A DNA stretch of 64,000 nt from JAZPYZ01 sp045544455 (lineage in GTDB: Bacteria > Bacillota > Clostridia > Oscillospirales > Acutalibacteraceae): contig JAZPYZ010000019.1 in the NCBI GenBank assembly GCA_045544455.1, positions 62,001 to 126,000 on the forward strand, given 5' to 3'. This document shows, in pieces, positions 42,637 to 51,366 of this stretch. Made by a program: the position numbers and the translations under genes. Positions within the stretch are counted from its first letter, which is position 1. Every line of letters begins with the position of its first letter. A model generated the notes under the pieces. That model ran no database searches. It saw only the letters and a list, made by a program, of their open reading frames with translations, and was not told where the DNA came from.

Positions 42637-44073
42637 TCATCTCTCCTTTCCAATGGTCAAATACGAACCGTCGCCGCTTTTGGTAACCGTTTCCATCGGA
42701 ACACCGGTTTCTTCCGCGATAATTTTCATCACATACGGCAGACAGAAACCGCCTTGACAACGCCCCATACCCGAACGAGTACGGCGTTTGACGCTATCGG
42801 TATCGCGTGCGCCCGGATTACGGCGAACCGCATCGCGAATTTCCCCTTCGCTTACCGTTTCGCATCGACAAATAATGCGGCCGTATTCGGGATGTTGTTT
42901 GATATATGCATCTTGTTCTGCCGCATTCATCTTTTTAAAGGCAAAGGTATCTTCTCGCGTGCCGTCCCACGCTTCTTTCAGCGTCAGAGACAAGCCGGCA
43001 TCACGCAACACGTCCACCGCATATTTCGCGATCGCCGCGCACGATGACAAGCCGGGCGAATCGATCGCCGCCACATGAATAAATCCTTTGGCCACGTCCG
43101 ATTCCCGGATAATAAAATCGCCGTCTCGTTCGGACGAACGAACACCCGAAAACGAAGTGATAACCTGGCGGAAATCCACCGTCGGCACGCTCTTAGCCGC
43201 TAAATCGTGTACGATCTTTAATCCTTCCGGCGTGGTTTCGGTATGCTTGGCCGACTCTACCTTGGAGGCCGTCGGACCTACCAGCAAGTTTCCGTCCGCC
43301 GTGGGGGTAACCAAAATGCCCTTCCCTTCTACGCTGGGCACTTGGAAGATGGTGTAAGACACGCGTTTGCCTTCCATTTTATCGAGCAACATATACTCAC
43401 CGGCACGCGGGATGATTTCATAGGAGGTATCCCCCACCATCGCCGCTATCGCATCGGCATAACAGCCGGCGCAGTTAACCACGTATCGACCGGTCACGGT
43501 TTCCCCTTTATGCGAAGTAAGCGTAAACCCGTCTTGGTCACGGGTAATCGACGATACCGCAAAATTACGAACCAACGCCACGCCGTTATCCATCGCGTTT
43601 CCAACGGCCGCAACTGTTAATTCATACGGGCAGATAATACCAGCCGTCGGCACAAGTAACACACTGACAATCTGTTCAGATAATGCAGGTTCGATCGCAC
43701 GCGCTTCATCACCGGTCAACACCTTCATATCGGTGACACCATTTTCGATGCCTCGATCGTATAGCGCTTGGACCGATTTGGCCTCTTCCTCGTTAAAGGC
43801 GCAGACCATCGATCCGTTACGACGATACGGCACGTGTAACATTTCCGCCGCTTCGTATAACAACGGTACTCCTTCCACATTGAGTTTAGCCTTTAACGTA
43901 CCGGGATGTGGATCAAATCCGCCATGAACGATCCCACTATTAGCCTTCGAAGCACCGCTGGCCACATCATTATCTTTTTCCACCAGGCATACCGAAAGTG
44001 CATAACGAGACAGTTCGCGCGCGAGCATACCGCCGGTTACACCGGCACCGACGATGACGACATCATACATCAT
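42637..44073 (-). CDS. GlpA-like glycerol-3-phosphate dehydrogenase with C-terminal BFD-like [2Fe-2S] domain
   Basis: 478 residues. N-terminal FAD domain MYDVVIVGAGVTGGMLAREL; DAO-type middle with ASKANSGIVHGGFDPHPGTL and FSGVRSSERDGDFIIRE; C-terminal bacterioferritin-associated-ferredoxin-like domain with cysteines in IICRCETVSEGEI and GRCQGGFC. Oxidises glycerol 3-phosphate (or a related 2-hydroxy acid) to dihydroxyacetone phosphate. The four-cysteine domain suggests a type used by anaerobes with soluble carriers. First gene of the operon; GGCGG about 9 nt upstream. Confidence 0.92.
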   Translation of the reverse strand: MMYDVVIVGAGVTGGMLARELSRYALSVCLVEKDNDVASGASKANSGIVHGGFDPHPGTLKAKLNVEGVPLLYEAAEMLHVPYRRNGSMVCAFNEEEAKSVQALYDRGIENGVTDMKVLTGDEARAIEPALSEQIVSVLLVPTAGIICPYELTVAAVGNAMDNGVALVRNFAVSSITRDQDGFTLTSHKGETVTGRYVVNCAGCYADAIAAMVGDTSYEIIPRAGEYMLLDKMEGKRVSYTIFQVPSVEGKGILVTPTADGNLLVGPTASKVESAKHTETTPEGLKIVHDLAAKSVPTVDFRQVITSFSGVRSSERDGDFIIRESDVAKGFIHVAAIDSPGLSSCAAIAKYAVDVLRDAGLSLTLKEAWDGTREDTFAFKKMNAAEQDAYIKQHPEYGRIICRCETVSEGEIRDAVRRNPGARDTDSVKRRTRSGMGRCQGGFCLPYVMKIIAEETGVPMETVTKSGDGSYLTIGKER

Positions 44074-44110
44074 ACTGCTTTTCCGCCTTTCTAACTTGGC
44101 TTTTAATATA

Positions 44111-44139
44111 ATAATACCTAATTATAGGATAAATCTCAA
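44111..44139 (-). promoter_or_regulatory. sigma-A promoter of the glp-like operon
   Basis: TTGAGA, 17 nt, TATTAT on the minus strand, about 38 nt before the ATG. A TATAAT also lies inside the spacer but lacks a spaced -35. Confidence 0.6.
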
Positions 44140-44211
44140 CATTGTTTTTGTAAAGAATAGTTTTTATCAAAATTAAGAAAAGCTTTTTAGATAATTCGCC
44201 GATAATCATCC

Positions 44212-44239
44212 AAAAAAAGCACCGCCGTTTGGCGGTGCT
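44212..44239 (-). terminator. terminator of the MFS-GDPD operon
   Basis: AGCACCGCC/GGCGGTGCT with a 4-nt loop, followed on the minus strand by T7; 8 nt past the GDPD stop. Confidence 0.93.
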
Positions 44240-44246
44240 TACACAA

Positions 44247-45095
44247 TTATTCCGAGATATCTTCCGTTGTCTTGGAGGCATTGCTCGGTATAAACTGTTC
44301 AAAAATATATGTACGAAAAGCATGCCGGTTTTGCCGAACGGCATCTTCGGATGTAAAAGTCCACCCCACTGGAAACGCTCCCAGTCCGGTAACCAAACGG
44401 CGCGCGGGATGCGATTCGTCCAGATGATCGTACGATACAAAATCCGGGCGTGCCAAACAGTTAAACACCATATGCCCCAACAACCGCTTGTAATACGCTT
44501 CCCCTTTAAATCCGGCGGCCAGTTGACCGCGGCAGATATCTCGGCGATGCCGTTTATACCAACGCAGCACAAGCGGATAAAACGACTGTATCATATACGG
44601 CCCTTTATACGTCGACAAGATGGCATTGGCTTTTTCACAAAGTGAACGGTAGGTCTTATACATACATTTAAATTCAATTAACAATGCCACTTTACCGTTA
44701 ACGGCAGCCAAACATTCCTGTAATGTAGGAATCGTTTCTTGGGTATTTGGCAGTCGATACGTTTGGAGTTCCGCCAAGGTCATATCCTCCACTTTACGAT
44801 CCACACCAAACAAACGGCGCAGATCATCGTCGTGAAATATAACCACCTCTCCGTCAGCAGTCAGGCGAATATCGATCTCGATCATAAACCCGTGTTCGAT
44901 AGCCTTGCGATACGCCGTAAGGGAGTTTTCCGGCGCGTCCGGTGTCAAACTATGCAACCCGCGATGTGCGATGTATTGACCGCACATCCGCCAACGATCA
45001 GGGTGACGGCGAGCCGCCGGAAATATCAAAAACAGGTACAAGGCTGCTATCGCCACAACAACAATAGCCACTACAAAATACCACGGCATTTCCAT
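44247..45095 (-). CDS. membrane-anchored glycerophosphodiester phosphodiesterase
   Basis: 282 residues from the ATG that overlaps the transporter stop (TGATG); the ATG two codons later is also possible. One N-terminal membrane segment (about residues 5-27), then the GDPD barrel: HRGLHS, PENSLTAYRKAIEHGFMIEI, DIRLTADGEVVIFHDD, LLIEFK. Hydrolyses glycerophosphodiesters to glycerol 3-phosphate and an alcohol. Its product would feed the adjacent glp-like operon. Confidence 0.93.
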   Translation of the reverse strand: MEMPWYFVVAIVVVAIAALYLFLIFPAARRHPDRWRMCGQYIAHRGLHSLTPDAPENSLTAYRKAIEHGFMIEIDIRLTADGEVVIFHDDDLRRLFGVDRKVEDMTLAELQTYRLPNTQETIPTLQECLAAVNGKVALLIEFKCMYKTYRSLCEKANAILSTYKGPYMIQSFYPLVLRWYKRHRRDICRGQLAAGFKGEAYYKRLLGHMVFNCLARPDFVSYDHLDESHPARRLVTGLGAFPVGWTFTSEDAVRQNRHAFRTYIFEQFIPSNASKTTEDISE

Positions 45096-46396
45096 CAATC
45101 CTCTACGTCAAAATTCTCAAGTAACGATGCACGCTTAACCGGTTTGGTGTCGCCGTGTTTCACAAAGAGCATCGTGATAAACGACAGTACCGAAAACAAC
45201 ACTGCGTACGGGAACAACACCGTATAGCCCCAACCGAGTGAATCGATCAACCAACCGGACAATAACGGTGTGGTGATCTGTGCCGCCATGGAAAAGGTGT
45301 AGTAAAAACCGGTATATTTCCCGACGTCCGAACCGGTGCTCATTTCCACGACCATCGGGAACGAGTTAACGTTAATAGCCGCCCAACCGATACCGACTAA
45401 GCCAAAAATCAAATACATAACAGGGGTTTGTTCCTGAATCAGAATAGCGATCGCATAACATACCGTCATCAAGGTAATACCGATGAGCACGGTTTTCTTG
45501 CGGCCAACCCATCCCGATAAAAAGCCGAGCGGTACAAACGCCACAATAGCCGCAATCGTCGCGGTAAGCAGGAAACTGGATGAGGTTCCGAGATCCACAC
45601 CCCACACATTAACGCAATACCGTGAAAACGACGTTGTAACACCGTTATACGCCATGAACCACAAGAACACCGATACCAAGATCAAAATCAAACTTTTCAA
45701 CACATCGCGCGGCATTTTACCACCGGTTTGTACCTGTTCGGGTTCGTCTTGAATATTTGCTTCGGCCACTACTTTGTTTTCCTTAACGGTAAACACCATG
45801 ATCAATACCGTGACGAGCATAAAACCGGCGATGACCAAAAACACCGGTAAAAACGACTGCTCTTGCGAATACACCGTTTCTCCTGAGGCGTTGGTATCGC
45901 TTTTCAACATAAACATCATCACCACGGTGGCAAAAATACCGCCAAGGTATCCCACCAAATTGATGATTGCATTCGCTTTGCTACGCAACGGCTTTTCGGT
46001 CACATCCGGCATATAAGCAACCGCCGGCGTGCGATAAATCGCCATCACAATCAAAATCAGCACCAAACTGATGATAAAGCCATAAAAATGACGAGCTTCT
46101 TCAAAAAACGCCATCACGACCATCAACACAACCGCCGCCAACGTACCGAACAAAATGTACGGTGTACGACGACCGAGCCGTGTATGTGTGCGGTCGGAAA
46201 TCGCACCAAACAACGGCAACATAAAGATAGCGAGCACGTTATCGATCGACATAATCGCGTTCGCCGCAAAGGTTTTAAGCCCAAACACATTTTCGAGCAA
46301 ATACGGAATTACCTGATCGTAAAATTGCCAAAACGCCAAGATCGACATGAACGCAAACCCGATCAAGATGGTAAGTTTATAATTCAACTTTTTCAT
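45095..46396 (-). CDS. MFS transporter (SLC45/GPH-like)
   Basis: 433 residues with about 12 membrane segments. The loop 2-3 signature GAISDRTHTRLGRRTPYIL is typical of the GPH/SLC45 sugar carriers (D.T..RWGRR-like). Substrate unknown: sugar or a glycerophosphodiester, given the coupled GDPD gene. RBS AGGGGG about 9 nt before the ATG. Confidence 0.88.
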   Translation of the reverse strand: MKKLNYKLTILIGFAFMSILAFWQFYDQVIPYLLENVFGLKTFAANAIMSIDNVLAIFMLPLFGAISDRTHTRLGRRTPYILFGTLAAVVLMVVMAFFEEARHFYGFIISLVLILIVMAIYRTPAVAYMPDVTEKPLRSKANAIINLVGYLGGIFATVVMMFMLKSDTNASGETVYSQEQSFLPVFLVIAGFMLVTVLIMVFTVKENKVVAEANIQDEPEQVQTGGKMPRDVLKSLILILVSVFLWFMAYNGVTTSFSRYCVNVWGVDLGTSSSFLLTATIAAIVAFVPLGFLSGWVGRKKTVLIGITLMTVCYAIAILIQEQTPVMYLIFGLVGIGWAAINVNSFPMVVEMSTGSDVGKYTGFYYTFSMAAQITTPLLSGWLIDSLGWGYTVLFPYAVLFSVLSFITMLFVKHGDTKPVKRASLLENFDVED

Positions 46397-46452
46397 GGTA
46401 TTAACCCCCTAACATTAGAGTGGCAAAACAATCCTATAATATACTACTTATT

Positions 46453-46481
46453 ATTTTACACACACGCGTATCCATCGTCAA
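46453..46481 (-). promoter_or_regulatory. sigma-A promoter of the MFS-GDPD operon
   Basis: TTGACG, 17 nt, TAAAAT on the minus strand, about 57 nt before the ATG. Confidence 0.7.
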
Positions 46482-46485
46482 GAAA

Positions 46486-46523
46486 AAAAGAGCGTTACAC
46501 CGTTTAGCGGTATAACGCTCTTT
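46486..46523 (-). terminator. terminator of secG
   Basis: AAAGAGCGTTA.ACCG pairs with CGGT.TAACGCTCTTT around TTTA; T7 follows on the minus strand. Confidence 0.92.
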
Positions 46524-46535
46524 CGTTTACAAACT

Positions 46536-46793
46536 TTACGCGGCAATGAAATTGCTGATCAACATGCCGGCCAACGCCAACACAAAGAACACCAACGCAA
46601 TCACTTTCGTCCATTTGCCAAGCAACGCATCCAACGTACGCGCTTTTCCTTTATCCAAGAACGAGTCCGCCGCACCGCTGATCGCACCGATACCGGCCTG
46701 ACGACCTTCTTGCAACAAAACGATCGCAATAATTAAAATAGCAAAGACGATCAAAATACCGCCGACAATAATTTCCCAAGCAGTCACAACCAT
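46536..46793 (-). CDS. secG: protein translocase subunit SecG
   Basis: 85 residues with two membrane segments (about 8-28 and 63-83) and the family core VLLQEGRQAGIGAISGAADS between them. Part of the SecYEG channel. In many Firmicutes secG is followed by rnr-smpB; here it is monocistronic. Confidence 0.95.
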   Translation of the reverse strand: MVVTAWEIIVGGILIVFAILIIAIVLLQEGRQAGIGAISGAADSFLDKGKARTLDALLGKWTKVIALVFFVLALAGMLISNFIAA

Positions 46794-46826
46794 GTCCTCC
46801 TACAATTTGCAAATTAACACCTATGT

Positions 46827-46855
46827 ATCATAACACAGTTTATTGGCAAATGCAA
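46827..46855 (-). promoter_or_regulatory. sigma-A promoter of secG
   Basis: TTGCAT, 17 nt, TATGAT on the minus strand, about 34 nt before the secG ATG. Confidence 0.75.
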
Positions 46856-46871
46856 GTCTTTTTTTACACAA

Positions 46872-47459
46872 CTATTTTCTTTTCAACCATAACAAGGCCG
46901 CTACATATACCGTAACTGCTAAAAAGGTAAAATTATATCCGCTATATATCAAGATACCGATGGCCACCACCATCATAGGTAACAACGTTAAAGCCGATAC
47001 CCACAACATCGCACGGTCCACTTCGGTTTCCGATAAACGATACCGCAGCACACTCATAAGCGCTTGACCGCCATCCAGCGGTTCGATCGGTAACAAGTTG
47101 AATATGCCGATAGTCAAATGAATCATGGTCATATCGACCAAACCAAAACAGGCACCCAGCAAACCGGCCGACAACACATTGACAATCGGTCCGGCTAGCG
47201 ACACCGCCATATCTTGTAAGTAAGTCAACCGAGTCCCCTCTTGTTTTTCAACCCGAACGCCAAACACATTGATCACCATAGCGGACGGCCACGTGCCAAA
47301 CACCGCCAACATGACAAGGTGACCAATCTCGTGCATAATAGAGGCCAGCAAGCATCGGATCGCTATGCCTGTCTGATCGAGCATTGTGATACACAACACC
47401 ATGGCCGGAAACAACAAGCTAAACCGGATATCGGTTTTCCACAACCGCCATTCAATCAT
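46872..47459 (-). CDS. M50 site-2-type protease, SpoIVFB-like
   Basis: 195 residues, four to six membrane segments. Zinc motif ASIMHEIGHLVML (about residues 39-51) and the third ligand in NLLPIEPLDGGQAL (about residue 122) match the SpoIVFB branch. SpoIVFB cleaves pro-sigma-K in the membrane around the forespore. It overlaps the M23 gene by 8 bp, the same pairing as spoIVFA-spoIVFB. Identity as SpoIVFB is likely but not proven, since vegetative M50 proteases of this size exist. Confidence 0.82.
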   Translation of the reverse strand: MIEWRLWKTDIRFSLLFPAMVLCITMLDQTGIAIRCLLASIMHEIGHLVMLAVFGTWPSAMVINVFGVRVEKQEGTRLTYLQDMAVSLAGPIVNVLSAGLLGACFGLVDMTMIHLTIGIFNLLPIEPLDGGQALMSVLRYRLSETEVDRAMLWVSALTLLPMMVVAIGILIYSGYNFTFLAVTVYVAALLWLKRK

Positions 47460-48210
47460 AAGCAGATACCGGCACTAATACGGCCGGATCACACAGTTCC
47501 CCGGCTTTTCGCATCTCGATATGCAGATGATTACCGGTAGAATTGCCGGTACTGCCGACCGTGGCAACGCGGTCTCCCGCTTTGACCACGGTACCGGCCG
47601 CTACCGATACGTCACGACAATGCGCATACGTAATCTCAATATCGCCATGTGATAACACCACATAGTTACCAAGCCATGGATCCACGCCGGTATCGGTAAC
47701 TACTCCAAATAACATCGCCGATACCTTGGTACCGGATTCAGCGGCAATATCCAATCCTTTATGAAATTCATCGCCTGTTGCAGTAGGATTTTCACGTTGA
47801 CCAAACAAAGACGTTACCGTACCTTGGTCCGGCGCAATCGGCAACGTTGCCTGCGCGTCAGTATTCGCAACAGGCAAACCTGACAGACGAACAACCTTAG
47901 CCGTCACAAACGTGGTGTTGGCCAACATATTCGTCGGTTCGTCGGTCGATTGCGATTCTTCCGTCTTCGTATCCGGTTCCTCATTCGATTGTTGTACCCA
48001 TAACGATACGGCCGTGGCAATGGAATTATCTTGCAACATGTTTTGCAAATACGTTCGCAGTTGCACAGCGGCCGAACCGCCGAATCGTGCAAACAACCAC
48101 GTCACCAACACCAAAACCACACAAACCACACATTGTACTGCCAACACGTGAAAGGACGCGTTATTTCGTTTATCGGTTTCGCGTATACGTCTTTTTCGTT
48201 CGGTTGCCAC
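47452..48210 (-). CDS. M23 (LytM) domain protein, SpoIVFA/SpoIIQ-like
   Basis: 252 residues; GTG start. A short basic cytoplasmic N-terminus, one membrane segment (about residues 22-42), an acidic linker, and a LytM domain from about residue 130 with HKGLDI and GNHLHIEMR. All expected zinc ligands seem present (H..D and HxH), unlike Bacillus SpoIVFA, whose site is degenerate. Next to an M50 protease and 22 nt after spoIVA, it probably acts across the intermembrane space during engulfment. The GTG is the only in-frame start available; its ribosome site (AGGAAGG) is about 13 nt away. Confidence 0.8.
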   Translation of the reverse strand: MATERKRRIRETDKRNNASFHVLAVQCVVCVVLVLVTWLFARFGGSAAVQLRTYLQNMLQDNSIATAVSLWVQQSNEEPDTKTEESQSTDEPTNMLANTTFVTAKVVRLSGLPVANTDAQATLPIAPDQGTVTSLFGQRENPTATGDEFHKGLDIAAESGTKVSAMLFGVVTDTGVDPWLGNYVVLSHGDIEITYAHCRDVSVAAGTVVKAGDRVATVGSTGNSTGNHLHIEMRKAGELCDPAVLVPVSAYD

Positions 48211-48231
48211 CAGCTATGTCACGCCTTCCTA

Positions 48232-49710
48232 TTATACAATGATACAAATCAAACCGCTACATCCGTCGTTGATGATCCGTTCCACCGTTTCGCGAAGTTT
48301 CAGGCGGGCATCGCTCGGCATGCGGTAAAGTTTATTGTGAAGTCCCTCGTTAACCAACCCATAAAGCGAAGTTCCGAAGATGTTGGATTCCCAAATTTTG
48401 GCCGGCGTCTCAGAAAATTCGCGAAGCAGATATCCTACCAGTTCCTCGGATTGTTTTTCCGATCCCACAATCGGAGACACCTCGGTTTGGATGGTTGCCT
48501 TCATCATATGGATCGACGGCGCTTGTGCTTTTAAGCGAATGCCATATCGACCGCTTTGTTTGATGATTTCGGGCTCTTCCAAAGTCATCTCTTCGAGCGA
48601 CGGCATCACAATACCGTAACCATTCTCTTCGACATCTTCGAGCGCTTCTTGAATCTTATCGTATTTGGTCTTGATTTTGGCCAGTTGCAACATAGTTTGC
48701 ATCAAACAACTTTCGTTATCGATAGCAAGACCGGTCATTTCACCGAGAACGCGATAGAATAAATCCGGATGAATCCGCACCTTCACATTCACACAACCGC
48801 TTCCAAGATGAATAGAATCGATTTGCGCGTCGCTGATATGTTCGCACGATAACACCTCACCGGTCATACCGCTTACCTGACTGATTTTTTCGGTTTTGGC
48901 CGCTGCATGACGAATGGTATCGAAAATATCCTTGCGAATCGGATGCGATTTATCGATACCGGTCAACCATTTAGGTAATTCGACCGCAATTTCCCGAACC
49001 GGGAACTCCTGTACAATGCGATCTAAAATATCACAAATCGCCGCTTCATCCATCTCTTGACAACTCACCGCATACACCGGCACATCGTATTTCGCTTCCA
49101 TATCGGCCGCTAAATGAACCGTCTCCATATCGTATGGATGTACCGAATTGAGCAACACAATAAATGGTTTGCGCATGGTTTTCAGTTCATGGATCACGCG
49201 CTCTTCCGCTTCGGCATATTCCTCGCGCGGAATATCGGTAATACTACCGTCGGTCGTAATAACTAAACCAATCGACGAATGATCGGTAATCACCTTTTTA
49301 GTTCCAATCTCGGCCGCCATATTAAACGGAATTTCCTCTTCAAACCACGGCGTTTTCACCATTCGCGGCATATTATCTTCGATATACCCCATCGATGACG
49401 GCACAATATAACCGACGCTATCGATCAAACGCACGTTCATCATCGCGTTGTCGCCCACCGTGATCGAAACCGCTTCTTCCGGAATGAATTTCGGTTCGGT
49501 GGTCATGATGGTACGACCGGCCGCCGATTGCGGCAATTCATCGGTAGCACGTTCCCGTTTAAACTCGCTGTCGATATGCGGAATCACGAGGGTATCCATA
49601 AATCGTTTGATAAAGGTCGATTTACCCGATCGAACCGGCCCGACGACTCCGATATACACATCGCCGCCGGTTCTTTCGGCGATATTCTGATAAATACTGG
49701 TATTCATCAT
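48232..49710 (-). CDS. spoIVA: stage IV sporulation protein A (coat-basement ATPase)
   Basis: 492 residues, the same length as Bacillus SpoIVA. With the ATG at 49710 (GGAGG 7 nt upstream), IAERTGGDVYIGVVGPVRSG and the Walker A lysine fall at the same residue numbers as in B. subtilis (K30); the C-terminus ends GLICIIV, the hydrophobic tail that docks on SpoVM. SpoIVA polymerises with ATP hydrolysis on the outer forespore membrane to form the coat platform. Diagnostic for endospore formers. A sigma-E-like promoter lies upstream. Confidence 0.97.
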   Translation of the reverse strand: MMNTSIYQNIAERTGGDVYIGVVGPVRSGKSTFIKRFMDTLVIPHIDSEFKRERATDELPQSAAGRTIMTTEPKFIPEEAVSITVGDNAMMNVRLIDSVGYIVPSSMGYIEDNMPRMVKTPWFEEEIPFNMAAEIGTKKVITDHSSIGLVITTDGSITDIPREEYAEAEERVIHELKTMRKPFIVLLNSVHPYDMETVHLAADMEAKYDVPVYAVSCQEMDEAAICDILDRIVQEFPVREIAVELPKWLTGIDKSHPIRKDIFDTIRHAAAKTEKISQVSGMTGEVLSCEHISDAQIDSIHLGSGCVNVKVRIHPDLFYRVLGEMTGLAIDNESCLMQTMLQLAKIKTKYDKIQEALEDVEENGYGIVMPSLEEMTLEEPEIIKQSGRYGIRLKAQAPSIHMMKATIQTEVSPIVGSEKQSEELVGYLLREFSETPAKIWESNIFGTSLYGLVNEGLHNKLYRMPSDARLKLRETVERIINDGCSGLICIIV

Positions 49711-49748
49711 TACGCATCCTCCACTCTTACTTCGTGTTAGTTTGTACA

Positions 49749-49777
49749 TATCTATGCGAAGCCTAAACACAATATGT
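49749..49777 (-). promoter_or_regulatory. candidate sigma-E promoter of spoIVA
   Basis: ACATATT (six of seven of KMATATT), 14 nt, CATAGATA (six of eight of CATACAHT) on the minus strand, about 39 nt before the ATG. spoIVA is sigma-E-dependent in B. subtilis. Confidence 0.6.
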
Positions 49778-49790
49778 CACACAGCCAACA

Positions 49791-49827
49791 AAAAAGGTCA
49801 ATGGATACCGGATCCATTGACCTTTTT
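49791..49827 (-). terminator. terminator of the LemA-TPM operon
   Basis: AAAAAGGTCAATGGAT pairs with ATCCATTGACCTTTTT around ACCGG; 17 nt past the stop. Confidence 0.93.
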
Positions 49828-49843
49828 ATAATGACTATTCTAC

Positions 49844-50599
49844 TTAAAACCTGCGCGAAGCACCGCCGCCGCCAAAACTGCCGCCACCGCCGGAAAAGCC
49901 GGAGAAGCCGCCACCCGATCCGGATGAGAATCCTCCACCATTGTATCGACCGCGCGCCGCAAGCGAGAACAATAAGAAACGTCTGCCTCGGGACGTGATC
50001 AACAACGACAAAAACACCAGTAAAATCAACATACTGAAGATCCCGTCGATCGACGAAATCTCCTCGTCGGTGTCCTCGACCGGCACGTAGTTTTCATCCG
50101 GTTCCATATCGTATTCGATATAGATCTCGTTGACCAGCGCATCGTATGCCGATGCCATACCGGCGCCGTAATCGCCGGCTTGCAGATAACTCATCGCATA
50201 ATTATCTAAAATCCGGCCGCATTTCCCATCCGGCAAAGCGCCTTCGAGCCCGTAGCCGACATCGATATCGATCTCCCGTTCACCGATCGAGAGCAAGAGC
50301 AGTACTCCGTTATCCTCTTCGGCACTGCCGATCCCCCACTCAGACGCCAACGCATAGGCATAACTGCGGATATCGTAAGAACCGATGGTATCCACCGTCA
50401 CCGCCACCACTTGGGCACCGGTTTTTTCATACAATTCACGGCCGGCCAGATAAATCTCTTCTTCGACTTCGGCCGGAATCAGATCAGCAAAATCGTTTAC
50501 AAAAAAGCGATCGGTCGGTTGCGGTATCGTGATTTCCGCTGATACCACAACACCCCCAAGCAATAACAGGCAGACCAGTATACAACAAAGTTTTTTCAT
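49844..50599 (-). CDS. TPM-domain (YgcG-like) exported/membrane protein
   Basis: 251 residues. Signal peptide at 1-21 (MKKLCCILVCLLLLGGVVVS), TPM domain at about residues 30-160 (FVNDFADLIPAEVEEEIYLA, GIGSAEEDNGVLLLLSIGER), one membrane segment near residue 190, and a Gly/Ser/Phe-rich tail ending GGASRRF. TPM proteins pair with LemA across bacteria; the function is unsettled (envelope homeostasis or protein quality control are proposed). Follows lemA by 24 nt. Confidence 0.93.
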   Translation of the reverse strand: MKKLCCILVCLLLLGGVVVSAEITIPQPTDRFFVNDFADLIPAEVEEEIYLAGRELYEKTGAQVVAVTVDTIGSYDIRSYAYALASEWGIGSAEEDNGVLLLLSIGEREIDIDVGYGLEGALPDGKCGRILDNYAMSYLQAGDYGAGMASAYDALVNEIYIEYDMEPDENYVPVEDTDEEISSIDGIFSMLILLVFLSLLITSRGRRFLLFSLAARGRYNGGGFSSGSGGGFSGFSGGGGSFGGGGASRRF

Positions 50600-50623
50600 C
50601 GGTATACCCCTCTCGAGGATGAA

Positions 50624-51202
50624 TTAGAATTCCACGTCCGGCGCATCTGCAGCCGACTCATCCATTTCAAAGTATTCTGCCTTTTCAAATCCTAACATAC
50701 CGGCAATGATGTTTTTCGGGAATTTACGGATAGCCGTATTGAATTCCTGCACCGTTTCATTGTATTGCATACGCGCAATGTTGATCCGATTTTCGGTGCC
50801 GGCAAGTTCATCTTGCAGGTTGATAAAGTTCTCATTAGCTTTCAGTTCCGGGTAATTTTCCACGATCACGAGCAACCGCGACAATGCCGACGACAATTCG
50901 TCGTTCGCTTCTTGCAATTCTTCCACGTCGTTACCGGCACCGGCGAGTTTAGCACGCGCATCCGCAAGCGCCGTATACACTTCGGTTTCGTGCTCGGCGT
51001 ACCCTTTTACGGTATTAACCAAGTTCGGGATCAGATCCGCACGACGTTGCAACTGCGATTGCAGATCAGACGCCGATGCATTAACCGTTTCTTCCATGTC
51101 AATCAAGTTATTGTTGGTCGAAACACCCCAACTAAACAAACCGATCACGAGCAACACGATCACGCCGATCACCGACAAGGTAATGATAGTTCCTTTTTTC
51201 AT
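50624..51202 (-). CDS. lemA: LemA family protein
   Basis: 192 residues. Single N-terminal membrane segment (about residues 6-28), then a four-helix bundle with NNLIDMEETVNASASDLQSQ, QRRADLIPNLVNTVKGYA and FPKNIIAGMLGFEKAEYFE, all LemA hallmarks. Usually topologically N-out with the bulk in the cytoplasm. Operon with the TPM gene. Confidence 0.95.
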   Translation of the reverse strand: MKKGTIITLSVIGVIVLLVIGLFSWGVSTNNNLIDMEETVNASASDLQSQLQRRADLIPNLVNTVKGYAEHETEVYTALADARAKLAGAGNDVEELQEANDELSSALSRLLVIVENYPELKANENFINLQDELAGTENRINIARMQYNETVQEFNTAIRKFPKNIIAGMLGFEKAEYFEMDESAADAPDVEF

Positions 51203-51254
51203 ATCGTTATCTTCCTTTCAAAATAGTTTTCCACAAAATCATTAAGCTACCTTT

Positions 51255-51283
51255 ATTTTACCACAAAACAAGCGGCAAATCAA
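51255..51283 (-). promoter_or_regulatory. sigma-A promoter of the LemA-TPM operon
   Basis: TTGATT, 17 nt, TAAAAT on the minus strand, about 53 nt before the ATG. Confidence 0.75.
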
Positions 51284-51317
51284 TGGGTTTTACAGGGGAC
51301 GATTTTCCCCAAAACAG

Positions 51318-51355
51318 CAAACAACTGCAAAGCCGTTTTGCTTTGCAGTTGTTTG
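51318..51355 (-). terminator. groEL terminator
   Basis: Perfect 16-bp arms CAAACAACTGCAAAGC and complement around a 6-nt loop; CTGTTTTGG follows on the minus strand, so the U-run is short. Confidence 0.85.
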
Positions 51356-51366
51356 AATGGGTTATC

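Noticed and set aside
49844..49940. Gly/Ser-rich coding repeat as a possible DNA repeat or CRISPR-like array
   Set aside because: It encodes the normal Gly-rich tail of TPM proteins; units are irregular.
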